In this document: piece by piece, positions 42,661 to 52,788 of the stretch
Numbering within the stretch: position 1 is the stretch's first letter
Layout: each line of letters starts with the position of its first letter
Origin: Undaria pinnatifida
Taxonomy: Eukaryota > Sar > Phaeophyceae > Laminariales > Alariaceae
Length of the DNA stretch: 64,000 nucleotides
Assembly (NCBI GenBank): GCA_012845835.1
Contig: JABAKD010000104.1
Span: 129,155-193,154 of the forward strand
Reading direction: 5' to 3'
Translations under genes and position numbers: made by a program
The notes under the pieces: model-generated
Database searches by the model: none
Told to the model about the DNA's origin: nothing
The model's input: the letters and a program-made list of their open reading frames with translations, nothing else

Positions 42661-43250
42661 AGGGACGTACCATATATACAAGAACCCCTACATCTTTGCG
42701 ACCTAAAGCTGGTAAAAAAAACTTTCCCCCCCCCGCCCCACACCCCTTCCCCCAACCCCCTCGAACACTCTGCCCTCTCCTAACTGGTTGTACGACTTAC
42801 AGGATATACATGATAAACTGGTGCATTCGTTCCAACAAATCCTTCAGATTTATCCCCTTAACCCCTTTACAACTGGACACCCGTTTTCGGGGACAAAATT
42901 ACTTGTATTTAGTATAGGGACGGGTTCGGGGGCTCTAAAGGGTGTACATGATTTATAGTTTCCACGTTCAGATTGAGTTGCCCCCCCGCCCCCCCCCCAC
43001 CCCCCCCACTCCCCCCGCTCCCTCTTGATCAAACCCCGGCCCTCACGTCCTTAAAAACTCCGCCCTCTCCTCACCGGTTGTTCGACTTACAGGATTCACT
43101 TGATAAACTGATGCATTTCCTCCCACAGCTGTCATATTTTGTCCCCCTCAAAAACGGGTTTTTTAGGTTCCGCGCACAGACTGACGAACATCACCCTGTT
43201 GGCCCTGATAGCTACACTAATGTAGTTCCAAGGGGAGTCGCTGACCTATT
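42660..43250 (+). repeat. Family A copy, left arm of a foldback
   Basis: This is a plus-orientation copy, long at its left side (CCTACATCTTTGCGACCTAA), with poly-C near 42726-42736 and 42980-43010. It is interrupted at 42870-42945 by a short inverted-repeat element (see next). It meets the reverse copy at 43255 with only a few bases between. Confidence 0.78.
42868..42948. mobile_element. Short inverted-repeat element D, nested in family A
   Basis: The family A word TTATCCCCTT-ATTTATAG is split here by about 85 bases running from ACCCCTTTACAAC to CTCTAAAGGGT. The same element lies in opposite orientation at 49264-49352. The ends are imperfect inverted repeats of the ACCCTTTA type. It has no coding capacity. 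Confidence 0.65.
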
Positions 43251-43254
43251 ATTG

Positions 43255-43608
43255 TAAAAATGAAAATACACTCCAGCTGTGAGATCGAAGATTTCGTCGA
43301 AACTCATCTTTGCAAGCTGTGTGTGATACTCCGATCGCGCGTATTACGAGTTGTGTGTCCTCATTAAGGATATAGGTCGGCGACTCCCCTTACAACTACA
43401 GTGTAGCTGTCAGGGTCAACAGGGTGATTTTAGTCAGTCTGTGCGCGGAAACTATAAAACCCGTTTCTGAGGTGGACAAAATCTGACAGCTGTGGAGGGA
43501 AATGTATCCTTTTATCAAGTGAATCCTGTAAGTCGAATAACCGGTGAGGGGGGGGGCGGAGGTTTGAAGGACGTGGGGGGCTGGTTTTGATCAAAAGCGA
43601 GCGGGGTT

Positions 43609-43643
<35 letters not shown>

Positions 43644-43965
43644 GGGGGGGGGGGGGGGGGGGGAGGGGGGGGGGGGGGGGGGGGGGGGAGGGGGGGGGGG
43701 AGGGGGGGGGGGGCGGACGGGCGGGCAATTTGTGCATGTAGGCTATAATTCCTTTCAAGGGGATAAGTCTAACGGTTTTGGAAGAAAAAAAAAAAAAAAA
43801 ATGCAACAGTTTATCATGGGGGGGGGGTTGGGGCGGGGTTGGGGCGTGTGGGGCAGCTCAAACTGTGCGTGAAAACTATACATTATTTTGAGGGGATAAA
43901 TGTGACGGTTTTGGAAATAATGCATCAGTTTATCATGTATATCCTGGGGTAAGTGAGGGGTTTGT
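43255..43965 (-). repeat. Family A copy, right arm of a foldback
   Basis: This is a minus-orientation copy starting ATGAAAATACACTCCAGC. It runs through GTCAACAGGGTGATTTTAG, TGGACAAAATCTGACAGC and GATCAAAAGC, a very long poly-G tract, and GGATAAGTCTAACGGTTTTGG. It then continues to about 43960, with an extra partial segment (GGATAAATGTGACGGTTTTGG) after 43890. Confidence 0.78.
43606..43714. repeat. Poly-G tract of about 100 bases
   Basis: The tract is almost pure G with single A interruptions. It has strong potential for G-quadruplex structure. Length is likely unreliable because such tracts are hard to sequence. Confidence 0.95.
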
Positions 43966-44054
43966 TATACGTGTGCTAGGTCTAGGCGATGGTGCCGGTG
44001 ATGGGGAAGAAGGGGGCGTTCGGGGCGGGGGGGGGGGGGGGGAACCTATTACGA

Positions 44055-44185
44055 AGTACGGAGTATATCCTTAATGATGACACACAACCCGTAATACGCG
44101 CGATCGCGTATCACACACAGGTTGCAAAGGTGATTTCGGCAAAATGTTCGATCTTACAGCTGAATGAAGTACATTTTCATTTTTA
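44055..44185 (+). repeat. Family A terminal fragment
   Basis: This holds TATATCCTTAATGATGACAC, ACCCGTAATACGCGCGATCG and AAAATGTTCGATCTTACAGC, the right-end part of the family. Confidence 0.75.
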
Positions 44186-44394
44186 CATATTAATAGTATT
44201 CATGGGAAGTACCATGTGTTGCGCCGTTGCAACGCTAGTTGAGAATGATCATCTCTTGTGTTGCTCTTCGCTGGTTCTATAGACTATTACCTTAACTTTA
44301 TTGCACCGTGTCTTGATCTTTGCCACGTGAATGTAAAATATTTTAGAGTTGTAAAAAAAGTACTGCTGTTGTGGTAGTAGGACACGTATGTATG

Positions 44395-44442
44395 CATGCG
44401 CGTACGTGCATACGTACGTACGTACGTACGCACGCATGCATG
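44395..44442. repeat. Alternating purine-pyrimidine tract
   Basis: ACGT/GCAT-type alternation (CATACGTACGTACG, CGCACGCATGCATG) runs for about 45 bases and is able to adopt left-handed DNA. It is low complexity. Confidence 0.8.
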
Positions 44443-44514
44443 AAGGTGTTTACTATTGTGGTTCAACAAAGAAGGAAACTACGAGACTCTTCCTAGATGC
44501 AGACTAATACTACT

Positions 44515-44610
44515 ATAAAAGAATATACACTCCATCCAGCTGTGAGATTGGATATTTTGTCGAAACTCATACGAAGTATTTGCAAGCTGTGTGTTACTCC
44601 TATTGTAGTG
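44515..44610 (-). repeat. Family A terminal fragment
   Basis: This shows ACACTCCATCCAGCTGTGAG, TTTTGTCGAAACTCAT and TTTGCAAGCTGTGTGTTACT. Confidence 0.65.
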
Positions 44611-45660
44611 CATTTGTTCAACAAGGTGGGAAACTGGTTCAATGCAAGAGCACCACACAAGATATATGAAACCTACAACAACAAAAAACAGTTAGTAGTA
44701 GTTACTACTTTAGAGTAGTACATTTGATCTTTTGCGGTACTACTGCTGCTACTACTCTGTACTCGTGGTACATGTCACCTGGTACGTGATGTATCCTGCG
44801 ACCACGCACTTACTTGGTTATGCAAGTTAATGTGAGAGCAACAACAACAACAATGTGCCAGGGATGAAAAAACGAACAACCTACCATAATGGTATTAGCT
44901 AGCCGTATATAACAACAAAGTGTAAACGATAAATAGATCTTCTACATCCAGCTGTGTATTGATAACGTAGTGCTTAGTGATAGGTTAGTAGTAGTACTTT
45001 TGGGTTTTAGTACTACTCTAATGATTTTATCACGTACGTCGTGTGCTGCCCACAACAATAGCACTAGTGAATGGTAGCCGGTCGATGATTTCGAAATAAA
45101 AAGTAAAGCTTAATAAGGTCATCACATTTAATTCCGCATAGTTTCATGCATTTCGTGTGTTAATAACTGCTCCATTGTAGTCACAAAATTAGGTGTATCA
45201 CGCAGCTTGCATAAGTATCGACCCTAAATTTACCAAACTCACAGCTGACGACGTGATAGACAATTTTATTCAAAATACTATCCGCGATTTCTGTCATCTC
45301 TTCTTCTCAGAGCGGTTCCTCTAATCTTCCTACTATCGATGTATTGTATTGATTCTACCTACTTTTTTCAACTCATCAACGTCGCAGTCGTATTATTAGT
45401 GTACTATCATCGTAGTCGCACGGAAAGTTTCTGCTTTGTTTGGGCGCAAGGGGTCTGCATCTTTGCTTCACGTATTATTGTAGTGTAGATTGTTATGTTT
45501 GTCGCTGTCATTATTACCTAATAATGTTTTTGCCTCTCTGTTTTCACTGCTGGAGTGTGTTGTAGATGGATTAACAACTACATGCCGTCGTGTGGCGGAC
45601 AGGATAATCGCTTGGGATATCTTATTGGTTATATATTAATAGCACTACTACCCACTGGCC
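44610..45660. other. No gene recognised
   Basis: This AT-rich stretch has ACAACAACA and GTAGTAGTA microsatellite-like runs. A diverged family A end may lie at about 45190-45260 (GTATCACGCAGCTTGCATAA, AAACTCACAGCTGACG). No frame of interest. Confidence 0.35.
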
Positions 45661-45674
45661 CACGCAGTCACGTG

Positions 45675-45800
45675 ACTACGTAGCTCAGTGGGTAGTTCTA
45701 TATAACCAACAAAATATATGTTTGTGAGTCCGCCAATTGACTCACCGACTTCGTAATAGGGATCTCCGGGGCTCGCTCCCCTCGCCACGCACGACCGTAA
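45675..45800 (+). mobile_element. tRNA-like head with A box
   Basis: TACGTAGCTCAGTGGGTAG near 45682 matches an RNA polymerase III A box. A stem-like GGGGCTCGCTCCCC lies near 45769. Spacing is too long for a normal tRNA unless the variable arm is large, so this is more likely a SINE-type head than a tRNA gene. Confidence 0.4.
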
Positions 45801-45911
45801 TAATCGATTTGGAGGCAAACTATCATAACCATTCACGTATGCAGCGCGCACGCTCGCTAAGACGTTATTTCCTTAATATTATTTTGATTTTCCCGGGAAA
45901 AAGCGGAAATA

Positions 45912-45990
45912 TGAATTCGGTGGGACTCGAACCCACGACAGTATTTTGTTTGTCATATAGCATTATCTCTTTCACTCGCGCTCGCTTTGG
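45912..45990 (-). mobile_element. tRNA-like T arm, minus strand
   Basis: On the minus strand GTGGGTTCGAGTCCCAC (near 45918-45936) is a perfect T stem and B box. The acceptor strand after it (CGAATTC) has no partner at the 5' side and the D arm is poor, so I do not call a functional tRNA. Confidence 0.4.
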
Positions 45991-46120
45991 GCATCTCCTC
46001 CTTTTTCGTGAATGCTCCGACCCCCAATCGATGGCGCAGACCCTCCCACCAGTACCCATCACCGCTCTCTCAACGTTGTTCCAGGATACATATGCGCGGT
46101 TCACCGCGCTCGCAATCTCG

Positions 46121-46555
46121 TCAGCCTCTCTCCCGGTACCTGCCGGCCAAGTAATCCCATATCTCATTGCCTCTTCTCTTGTAGTACGAACTAAAGTAGC
46201 TACAGATTAAGGTACAGGCCTGGCCGTACTGCGGCCTTGCAGATCTATACAGTGGTAGCCGTGGTACTAGCGGCAGCGATGGCAGCGGCGACCGCAGCGG
46301 CGGCGACGGTGGCGATGACAGCGGCGGTGCCCATGGCGGCGGCCGTGATGATGACGGTAGCGGCGGCGGCGGTGGCGGCGGCGGGGGCAGCGGCGGTGAT
46401 GACGGCTTTTTCGGCGGCAATTCTTCTTCGTTGCAAGCGTAGCAATCGTCTGACGACTGCTCTACCTGCAGATGGGGCGACTGGGGCAGCTGCTGCCGCT
46501 GCAACAACTGCTTCTCTCCAGCGCCGTCGCCACCAGCACCATTCAGATCTACCAC
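46121..46555 (-). other. Proline-rich open frame over trinucleotide repeat
   Basis: A minus-strand frame with SSDDCYACNEEELPPKK followed by a long proline/serine run. The plus strand of the same stretch is an imperfect GCG/GCA repeat (46255-46410). The composition may be an artefact of the repeat. It lies just downstream of the coiled-coil frame at 46681-46938. Confidence 0.25.
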
Positions 46556-46680
46556 CTTCGGCTCATGTTTGACTTTGCTGGGACCGCGCAGTTGCTGCTG
46601 GGGCGATACATTCTCACTCTCCTTTTCTCTCTCTATTCTCTCTCTATTGTCCCTCTCACTGTCTCGAACGAAACCACTAT

Positions 46681-46938
46681 TCAGTCCATTTTCCGCATCA
46701 CATCAGCTTGAAGCTCGTGCTCCTCTCGGAGAAGTCGTAGTGCGTCATGCTTCGCCAACACCCGCCAGGACCAAAACTTAGTCAGGCGATACACCTCTTC
46801 AGCATATGACGCTCGCAGAGCTGCCTCTGCGAGCCCTACCTCCCTTTCGCTGTTCTTCAACGTTATCCGGATCTTGAGCAGCTTTATGTCTTCTCTTAAA
46901 TAATGTACACTAATGCCAGAATCCCCCGGACCTGGCAT
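46681..46938 (-). CDS. Unrecognised charged helical protein fragment
   Basis: An ATG-started minus frame of 85 codons has heptad-like charged composition (LREDIKLLKIRITLKNSERE, AALRASYAEEVYRLTKFW, LLREEHELQADVMRKMD). It reads as a helical, possibly coiled-coil segment of real protein rather than chance. No family was recognised. It may be a single exon or a remnant; the proline-rich frame downstream could be part of the same unit. Confidence 0.35.
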   Translation of the reverse strand: MPGPGDSGISVHYLREDIKLLKIRITLKNSEREVGLAEAALRASYAEEVYRLTKFWSWRVLAKHDALRLLREEHELQADVMRKMD

Positions 46939-47144
46939 GGCTCTTTCCCACCGCTATATTGTAGGCTGGCCTTGGCTACGCTTTCCAATAGAAATCAACC
47001 GGCTCTCACTAGTGTGTTGATAAATCTTTAAAGGTGTACACGTAGCTGGAGCGGGAAATCGTGATGATGGCTCAAGACAGTGACACAGAACTCTATCTCA
47101 TATTATGTCTCGGTCTCATATGGACCAAAACTACGAGTGACATC

Positions 47145-48516
47145 TCATGGAAAATCATGCCGGGAAACATCCGGCCAAACAGCCCCCTTACACCTTATAT
47201 ATGAATCCCTTACCGACACAGTATGGAACTCCCTGATATAAGATGGATCATAATCGTCATGTTCATGAGGACAACCAACATACCCCCTCCTCATTATACA
47301 CGACCAAGACACTAATATCCCTCCTGCTTCGTGCATGAGAAAGGCAGGGCCCACGAATTGTATATTAACTTGATCCTTTGGACGGCACAGTATCACGAGT
47401 TTTTTCCTTCATTTACATCTGTTTGTTTGGCTGTTTCGTCCATGGCTTTGGCTTCGTTCTTTTGTTCGTCGCGCTGGAGAGAGCGTAGATACCTTCTCAA
47501 TTGACTGGCGTACACGTTGTACGGGACTTTTCCAACTTTTTTCGCGTGCAGCATTAGACTATTATTGTGCCTGTCGTTTATTTTATTCATGGTTTTGGCT
47601 TTTTTCGCTCAATTTTTGTAATACGCGAGATTCATCCCACGGAAGGGGTTGCGCATTTTGTGCCAAAACGCGCCTGAGCGATTGAGTTCTCCATGTGAGG
47701 GACTGCCGGTCAATGAAGAAATTTTCTCGAGAGTACATTTTATTTTTGGATCAAGGCACAGGAGCTTGGTCGGGTTGTGCGAGCGAATACTTTCGAAGTC
47801 ATTTTCGGGTGAGATATTATGTTCCTCATTTGTCATGTGAGGAGCTCAGGGACTGATGACTGCAACCCTACCGCGGGATGGCTTGTGAACGGATTCATTA
47901 TCAGCTGCCTGTCGTGGGTTGTTAAGGAAACGTGTTTATATGTCGTGCGCTCTTTGGGCCACGGCACGGTTATTGTTTAGTACCATTTTGATTCGAGTTC
48001 TGTTTCTGTCACCGAGTGCAGGGCTGAAAACATCTTCTGCACTTGTTTCGATGAAAATCATTGCTCGTACGTCAGGTCTTTGTCCGACAGTTTTCAGCGG
48101 GCCTTCCTGTGATGATTCGTGGCGTCCAATGATAGACAGACCTTAACAGGACTCCAGCCAATCAATGACGAGAGTTGCGCCCGGCAATAATCGTACATAT
48201 TTATCTCACACATTTTAACCTTCACCGGTCTTCCTTCTATCAGTGTTCGATCAGTCCGGGGGAAACCGGACATTTCACGGGCCTGGGATAAGCAGCCCTC
48301 GCCATCATAAACTACCTTTTGCAGGTATTTTGTCGTAGCCTGCGGGCATTGGCTTCGGCAGCGGCACTCACTCGGCCGCAGGCGAGGCCTCCTGGTGTTA
48401 CGTAGGCAAACTGAATGGAGGATAACGAAAACTGAATACAGCCAAAAATGGACGACAACCACACTATTTCGAAAGAATGGACTGAATATATATATATATA
48501 TACTACGGTGGCACAA
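47145..48516 (-). pseudogene. Chain of minus-strand frames, possibly one decayed coding unit
   Basis: Frames at 48094-48516, about 47940-48150, 47393-47836 and 47145-47396 follow one another on the minus strand. 47609-47836 and 47393-47590 are in the same frame, separated only by a TGA at 47609. They include NPTKLLCLDPKIKCTLEKIS, AFWHKMRNPFRGMNLAYY and LMLHAKKVGKVPYNVYASQL. The 48 kb part switches frame near 48100 (GQRPDVRAMIFIETSAED). No known domain is visible; a retroelement or transposon remnant is one possibility. Confidence 0.3.
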
Positions 48517-48589
48517 ACATTGCAGGGGCGTAGAAAAACATCGACACTGCTACGACTGCATGTCGGCCCCTATCCCACATGAAACCTGC

Positions 48590-48640
48590 AAAACATGGTG
48601 TGATATATCAAAACATGGTGTGATACATCAAAACGATCCG
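48590..48640. repeat. Short direct duplication
   Basis: CAAAACATGGTGTGATA occurs twice in tandem with a TATATCA / CATCA spacer difference. Confidence 0.8.
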
Positions 48641-49263
48641 ATCCGCCTCACAACTACGTTCGCAGTGACTGAACGCACATCTTACGTAGGCACAAACATG
48701 ATAACGCGAGCATAAAAATCTAAACCGTCACTCTTTTGGCTGTATAGTGACCACTACCTCACGTGAAACTCAACACGAAACGTGGTGGCTATAGTCTATA
48801 CATGAAAAAAAACCGACTTGGCCAATGCGCCGCTCGCATGAAAAACTTGACAACTCCCACGCCGCCTGCGGGACTTGGTGGAAAGAATCACACACAACTG
48901 TCGAAACACAACATGTACTAGTGATCCTACGGTGTTCGACTGGATGAAGCACAAACTAGTTAATCTAAGGCCTTAGTCTATACTATACTAGACTATACGG
49001 CAGTAACAACTCCACCAACCAACCAACCGTTCCTGCATAATAATCGACATTAACCTCCTGGACGAACCACGGACTACTATAATATATACGTGATATATTA
49101 ATTATGTGCGGCCGCATTAGACTACGGTACTCAGGAATACTACACAGGGACTCTACCGTACCCGGTATTATATTGGATGAAACAAGAATTAGTGCTTCTA
49201 GTTGCGGAATCAGAGCACCAGGTATGCCATAGTAATGTTAATACTGTCACGAACCGTTCCTGT

Positions 49264-49352
49264 TTAGCCCCTTTAGAGCCCCCGAACCCCTCCCTATACA
49301 AAATCCAAGTAATTTTGTCCCCAAAACGGGTTTCCGGTTGTAAAAGGGTTGA
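49264..49352. mobile_element. Inverted-repeat element D, second copy
   Basis: It runs from TAGCCCCTTTAGAGC to GTAAAAGGGTTGAGGGGC. It is the reverse complement of the copy at 42868-42948, with the same internal words (CCCCGAACCC, AATTTTGTCCCC). Duplication copy 1 has no such sequence after GAACCGTTCCCTG (8101-8113), so it inserted after the duplication. Confidence 0.65.
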
Positions 49353-51439
49353 GGGGCCAAAGACACCAGACAAAATCAGAAGTGAGTGGTAGTATTAGAC
49401 GACCGTAATCATATCACCAGCCGTTTTTCCAAAACAGACTTGAAACGTGCTGCGTAGTTTAAATACGCTCTAAAAAAGTCGAAAAGCTCAATGCGAGCAC
49501 GACAACGTTTAACATCAACACGCATCTTTCGCCGCGCACGGAGCCGCAAATTCGTTATAAACACACACGGAACACGTATACGCACTTACATGTACAACGT
49601 GCAGTACGGCACTTGATACGTCATGAATGACAGGAACACCGTGGGAAGAAATGATGCCAGCGAGCGTGAACTAGATTGCGACTGGAGGCTCGATGCCTCA
49701 ATAGCTACAGTAAACATGGGCTTACACCTGTACATCACATGCAGCCAAGCCGATGAACATATCGCATGGCAGGTAGCAAGCAAGCAACTCGCAGCCTTTT
49801 ACTTAGGTCATAGCTATGCTGTGACCGTCCTATTAGACTAATACTGTCAATACCCTTTTAAAACTAAAGAAAAATTAAACTTGTTCTAGACTAACTCCAT
49901 GTATTTGGTCTATTCAAACGTGCACACGGTTCTGAAAGGGTTGGTTACACGGCCACGGGCAATATCTAACTGGCGTCCAAACCGTCCCCGTCCGGTGCAC
50001 TGTTGTTGCAAACTTTGTCGTCGCGCGCCATGGCACGACCTATTGGTAGGGGTAGGAACATACAGTACATGTTACTAATAATACAGTGCACGCTAGCGTT
50101 ACACGCACGACGCGTAGACAATCGATCAACACAGGCGCCGAGACAGCTGTTGATTGCATTGAAGCACAAACCATCGCGGGCGGCAATGTTTGCGCGCTTA
50201 ACCCAGCTTTTTTGCGTCCCTCTGGAACGATCCTTCTCGCGCGAGCGCTCTCGTTCACAGCAGGGTGTATCGCCCTCTTTGGAAGAAGACTTTGTGAGGG
50301 TCGTTAAACAATTTCCCACGATGTAACCGCCCAATCCCCACCGCAGGGCAGCACAGAGTCGCGTGGACACTCTGTGTTGCAATCGGTGCTCTCTCCGTGC
50401 ATGTCCACGTCCGACGCGGTGTCGGTACATCGACACCTGTGTTGTTTGCACGATTGTGTTGCGAAGTACGATCGGAAAACGAATTGTTAGTGGATGGGCA
50501 CTATGTGGGTCTTGACGCACTGACATTGTATGCAAAGGATGTGGACCTACAGTACGCTCTTATTCGGAATGAAACCTCGTTTTGCGGGCAACGGTGGTGG
50601 GTAAGCTTATCCTGGCACAGTCGACCCCCCCTCTCTGTCTAAGCCGGCCAGTCGCCCTCTGGCTGTTGGTGCGGCCGCGTTTGCGTTCGGATGATATGTA
50701 CAAACGAACAACGGGAACATGCCTTACGTAGCGGATGAAGCGCATGCATTCAAATCTTGCACTGGTCTGTGCTAGTAAACATTACGGTCTCGCTAGGTGA
50801 CTGGCTAAGACAGTACCACGCGGAGGGTTGTCGCGTAGACAGAAATCAAGCTGTCGGAAGGCTCGCTGCGGCATTATTGGATGTTTGCAGAATAGGTTCC
50901 CGAGACGAGAACGCTTTCTGAAAACTGCCAAACACACATGCGCGATATCGTCGGTGTTTCGTTTACTAACCATGATGACTCTTCGACGAATCGGGGATGT
51001 GGGAATCCGGTCTATGTTACTGACTATTACCATTAGATCTGGTGGTCTGAGGACCTATTCAGCTTGGATGTGCTCGACTCTCGCTTGCATCGAACTCGAG
51101 ACAACGAGGTGTGTCAGTCTCGGAAGGAGAGATCCTGGTCTACGTGCGTTGGCCAAGGGCTTCTAGCCAGGAGCAGACGCTCGTATCAATATTTTCATCG
51201 GCAACCCGGCAACCGAACACACACAAACAAGCGTGTGTAGTGTGCCAACCAAACAACACCTTTCGTTCTCCGGCGAGGGTCTGCAGCTGCTGCTGCAGCT
51301 ACATTTTTTTTTTTTGGTGCTGTTCGAACCTCCGGGGGTATCCCATGATATGAGCCACGCTACGATGCATTATTTTTACTACAGCGAAGAACCACTAGAG
51401 TACTGCTGTTTGTTTCGACACACTTGATCTTCGCCTCGT

Positions 51440-51925
51440 ATCATTGTCGCCCCTGGTTATTGCGGTACCCGTGAAGTCTCATTTATTCACGACAGGTCCT
51501 ACAGTAATGGGGAATGTGCAATACAGATATAGACTACAACATGTATACGTGCTCTCTCCCCGTGGCGCTCTTTACCTGGCGGGACGCACCCCCTTGCATG
51601 AAGAGCTTAATATCTCACCCGGAGCATGACTTGGAAGACGTTCGTTCGCGCAACACGACCAAGATTTCTAGGCGCTAGTCCTACAAACAATCAAGGTGCT
51701 GGTAAAAATGATCATACTCGTAACAAAGTTAGTACTAAACGGCGTTTGGCTCAAGAAATGCAACCGCTTCCACCGTGGTATGAGCCTTCACCGACCAATG
51801 CTGCTCTCCATAACATTGGTTCCAATCGTTATTAACGTTGACAAGTGTCAGGGCTTCTCTCGGCTAGCATTGGCTTGACGTCGGCGCTACGTTAGGGTGC
51901 TTTAAGTGTCAACATATTTTTGTTA
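51440..51925. other. No gene recognised
   Basis: Plus-strand frames at 51444-51629 and 51626-51835 overlap in different frames and have no family. The first part is weakly similar to 16085-16200. Confidence 0.3.
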
Positions 51926-51928
51926 CCT

Positions 51929-52200
51929 GGGACCCAGGCTACGGTAGGGGGGTCCCCTTTTGGGCCTTTTATTTCAGTGGCTAGGGGTCACTCGCGCGAG
52001 TAACCCTTTTGTTCCTATGCAATCTTACGTTTTCTTTATGTTTTACATTGAGGAAATCAATCCGCAATGCAAAGGTGATCTAAGCTGCGGCAAACCAAGT
52101 TCCTAAACCATCTTCATCCATAGGGTACAGAGCTACTCGTGCGAGTGGCTCAAACACACCAGTGAAAATGGGGGTACCCCCCCTACCATAGCCTTGGTCC
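51929..52200. mobile_element. Terminal-inverted-repeat element E, full copy
   Basis: The left end GGACCCAGGCTACGGTAGGG and the right end (reverse complement GGACCAAGGCTATGGTAGGG) form inverted repeats. Further inner blocks also mirror each other (CACTCGCGCGAGTAACCC and CTCGTGCGAGTGGCTC). The element is about 272 bases with no coding capacity. Related copies are at 60773-61035 and, one end only, at 63768-63796. Confidence 0.75.
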
Positions 52201-52339
52201 TGGCGTTGTGTCAGTATGTTAGCGAATCGGCGGAAATTAATCTCGTTTATATTGGGTTAATGACGTGAAAGTCTGGGAGAACCCTTACATTTTGTGGTAC
52301 GATGTTTTTTGCACGCATCGATCACGGTGTAATGAGTCG

Positions 52340-52430
52340 GGGGACCGGTGCATTAGGGGACCGCACCTGGTATTTTAGCTAGGGGACCGATGCATTAGGG
52401 GACCGAACCTTGTACTTTAGCTAGGGACGG
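52340..52430. repeat. Two-unit tandem repeat, about 42 bases
   Basis: GGGGACCG-TGCATTAGGGGA, CCGCACCTGGTATTTTAGCT and CCGAACCTTGTACTTTAGCT form two successive units; GGGGACCG occurs twice per unit. Confidence 0.8.
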
Positions 52431-52726
52431 TGTAACACCGTGATGTTATGTTACTGCACCAGAACACCGACCTTTTCCAGAAGAACCACAACGAACGGTA
52501 CTACTGAGTTATAACGTCCGTGAGTACATATTGAACACCGTGCTGGTTATGCGATTGATTATCGAACGCCAACACTATGGTAGAACGTTGCGAAGCCGCC
52601 GCCGGGTTAGCTCCTATAAGGTAGCTACTGTAGGTAGTATCGGAGTTTCAAGTTGTTCGAGGTTGTGCGAAGTTTATACCAGGTATGTTTTTGCGTGCGT
52701 CGATGGAAACAGATGGAAAAACTCAC

Positions 52727-52788
52727 ATTCTGCCGCCAGTCGTTCCGGCGAACCTTTTGCCATCTTCTCTGCAGTGTTCGATGCATGC
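52727..52788 (-). CDS. Copy 2 exon 14: WSC middle
   Basis: 62 bases, acceptor TATGCAG, donor GTGAGT, ends in phase 2. ACIEHCREDGKRFAGTTGGR. No following CxCG exon was recognised downstream on this strand. Confidence 0.8.

Noticed and set aside
45912-45990. A tRNA gene on the minus strand
   Set aside because: The T arm is perfect, but the acceptor stem has no 5' partner and the D and anticodon arms do not fold convincingly.
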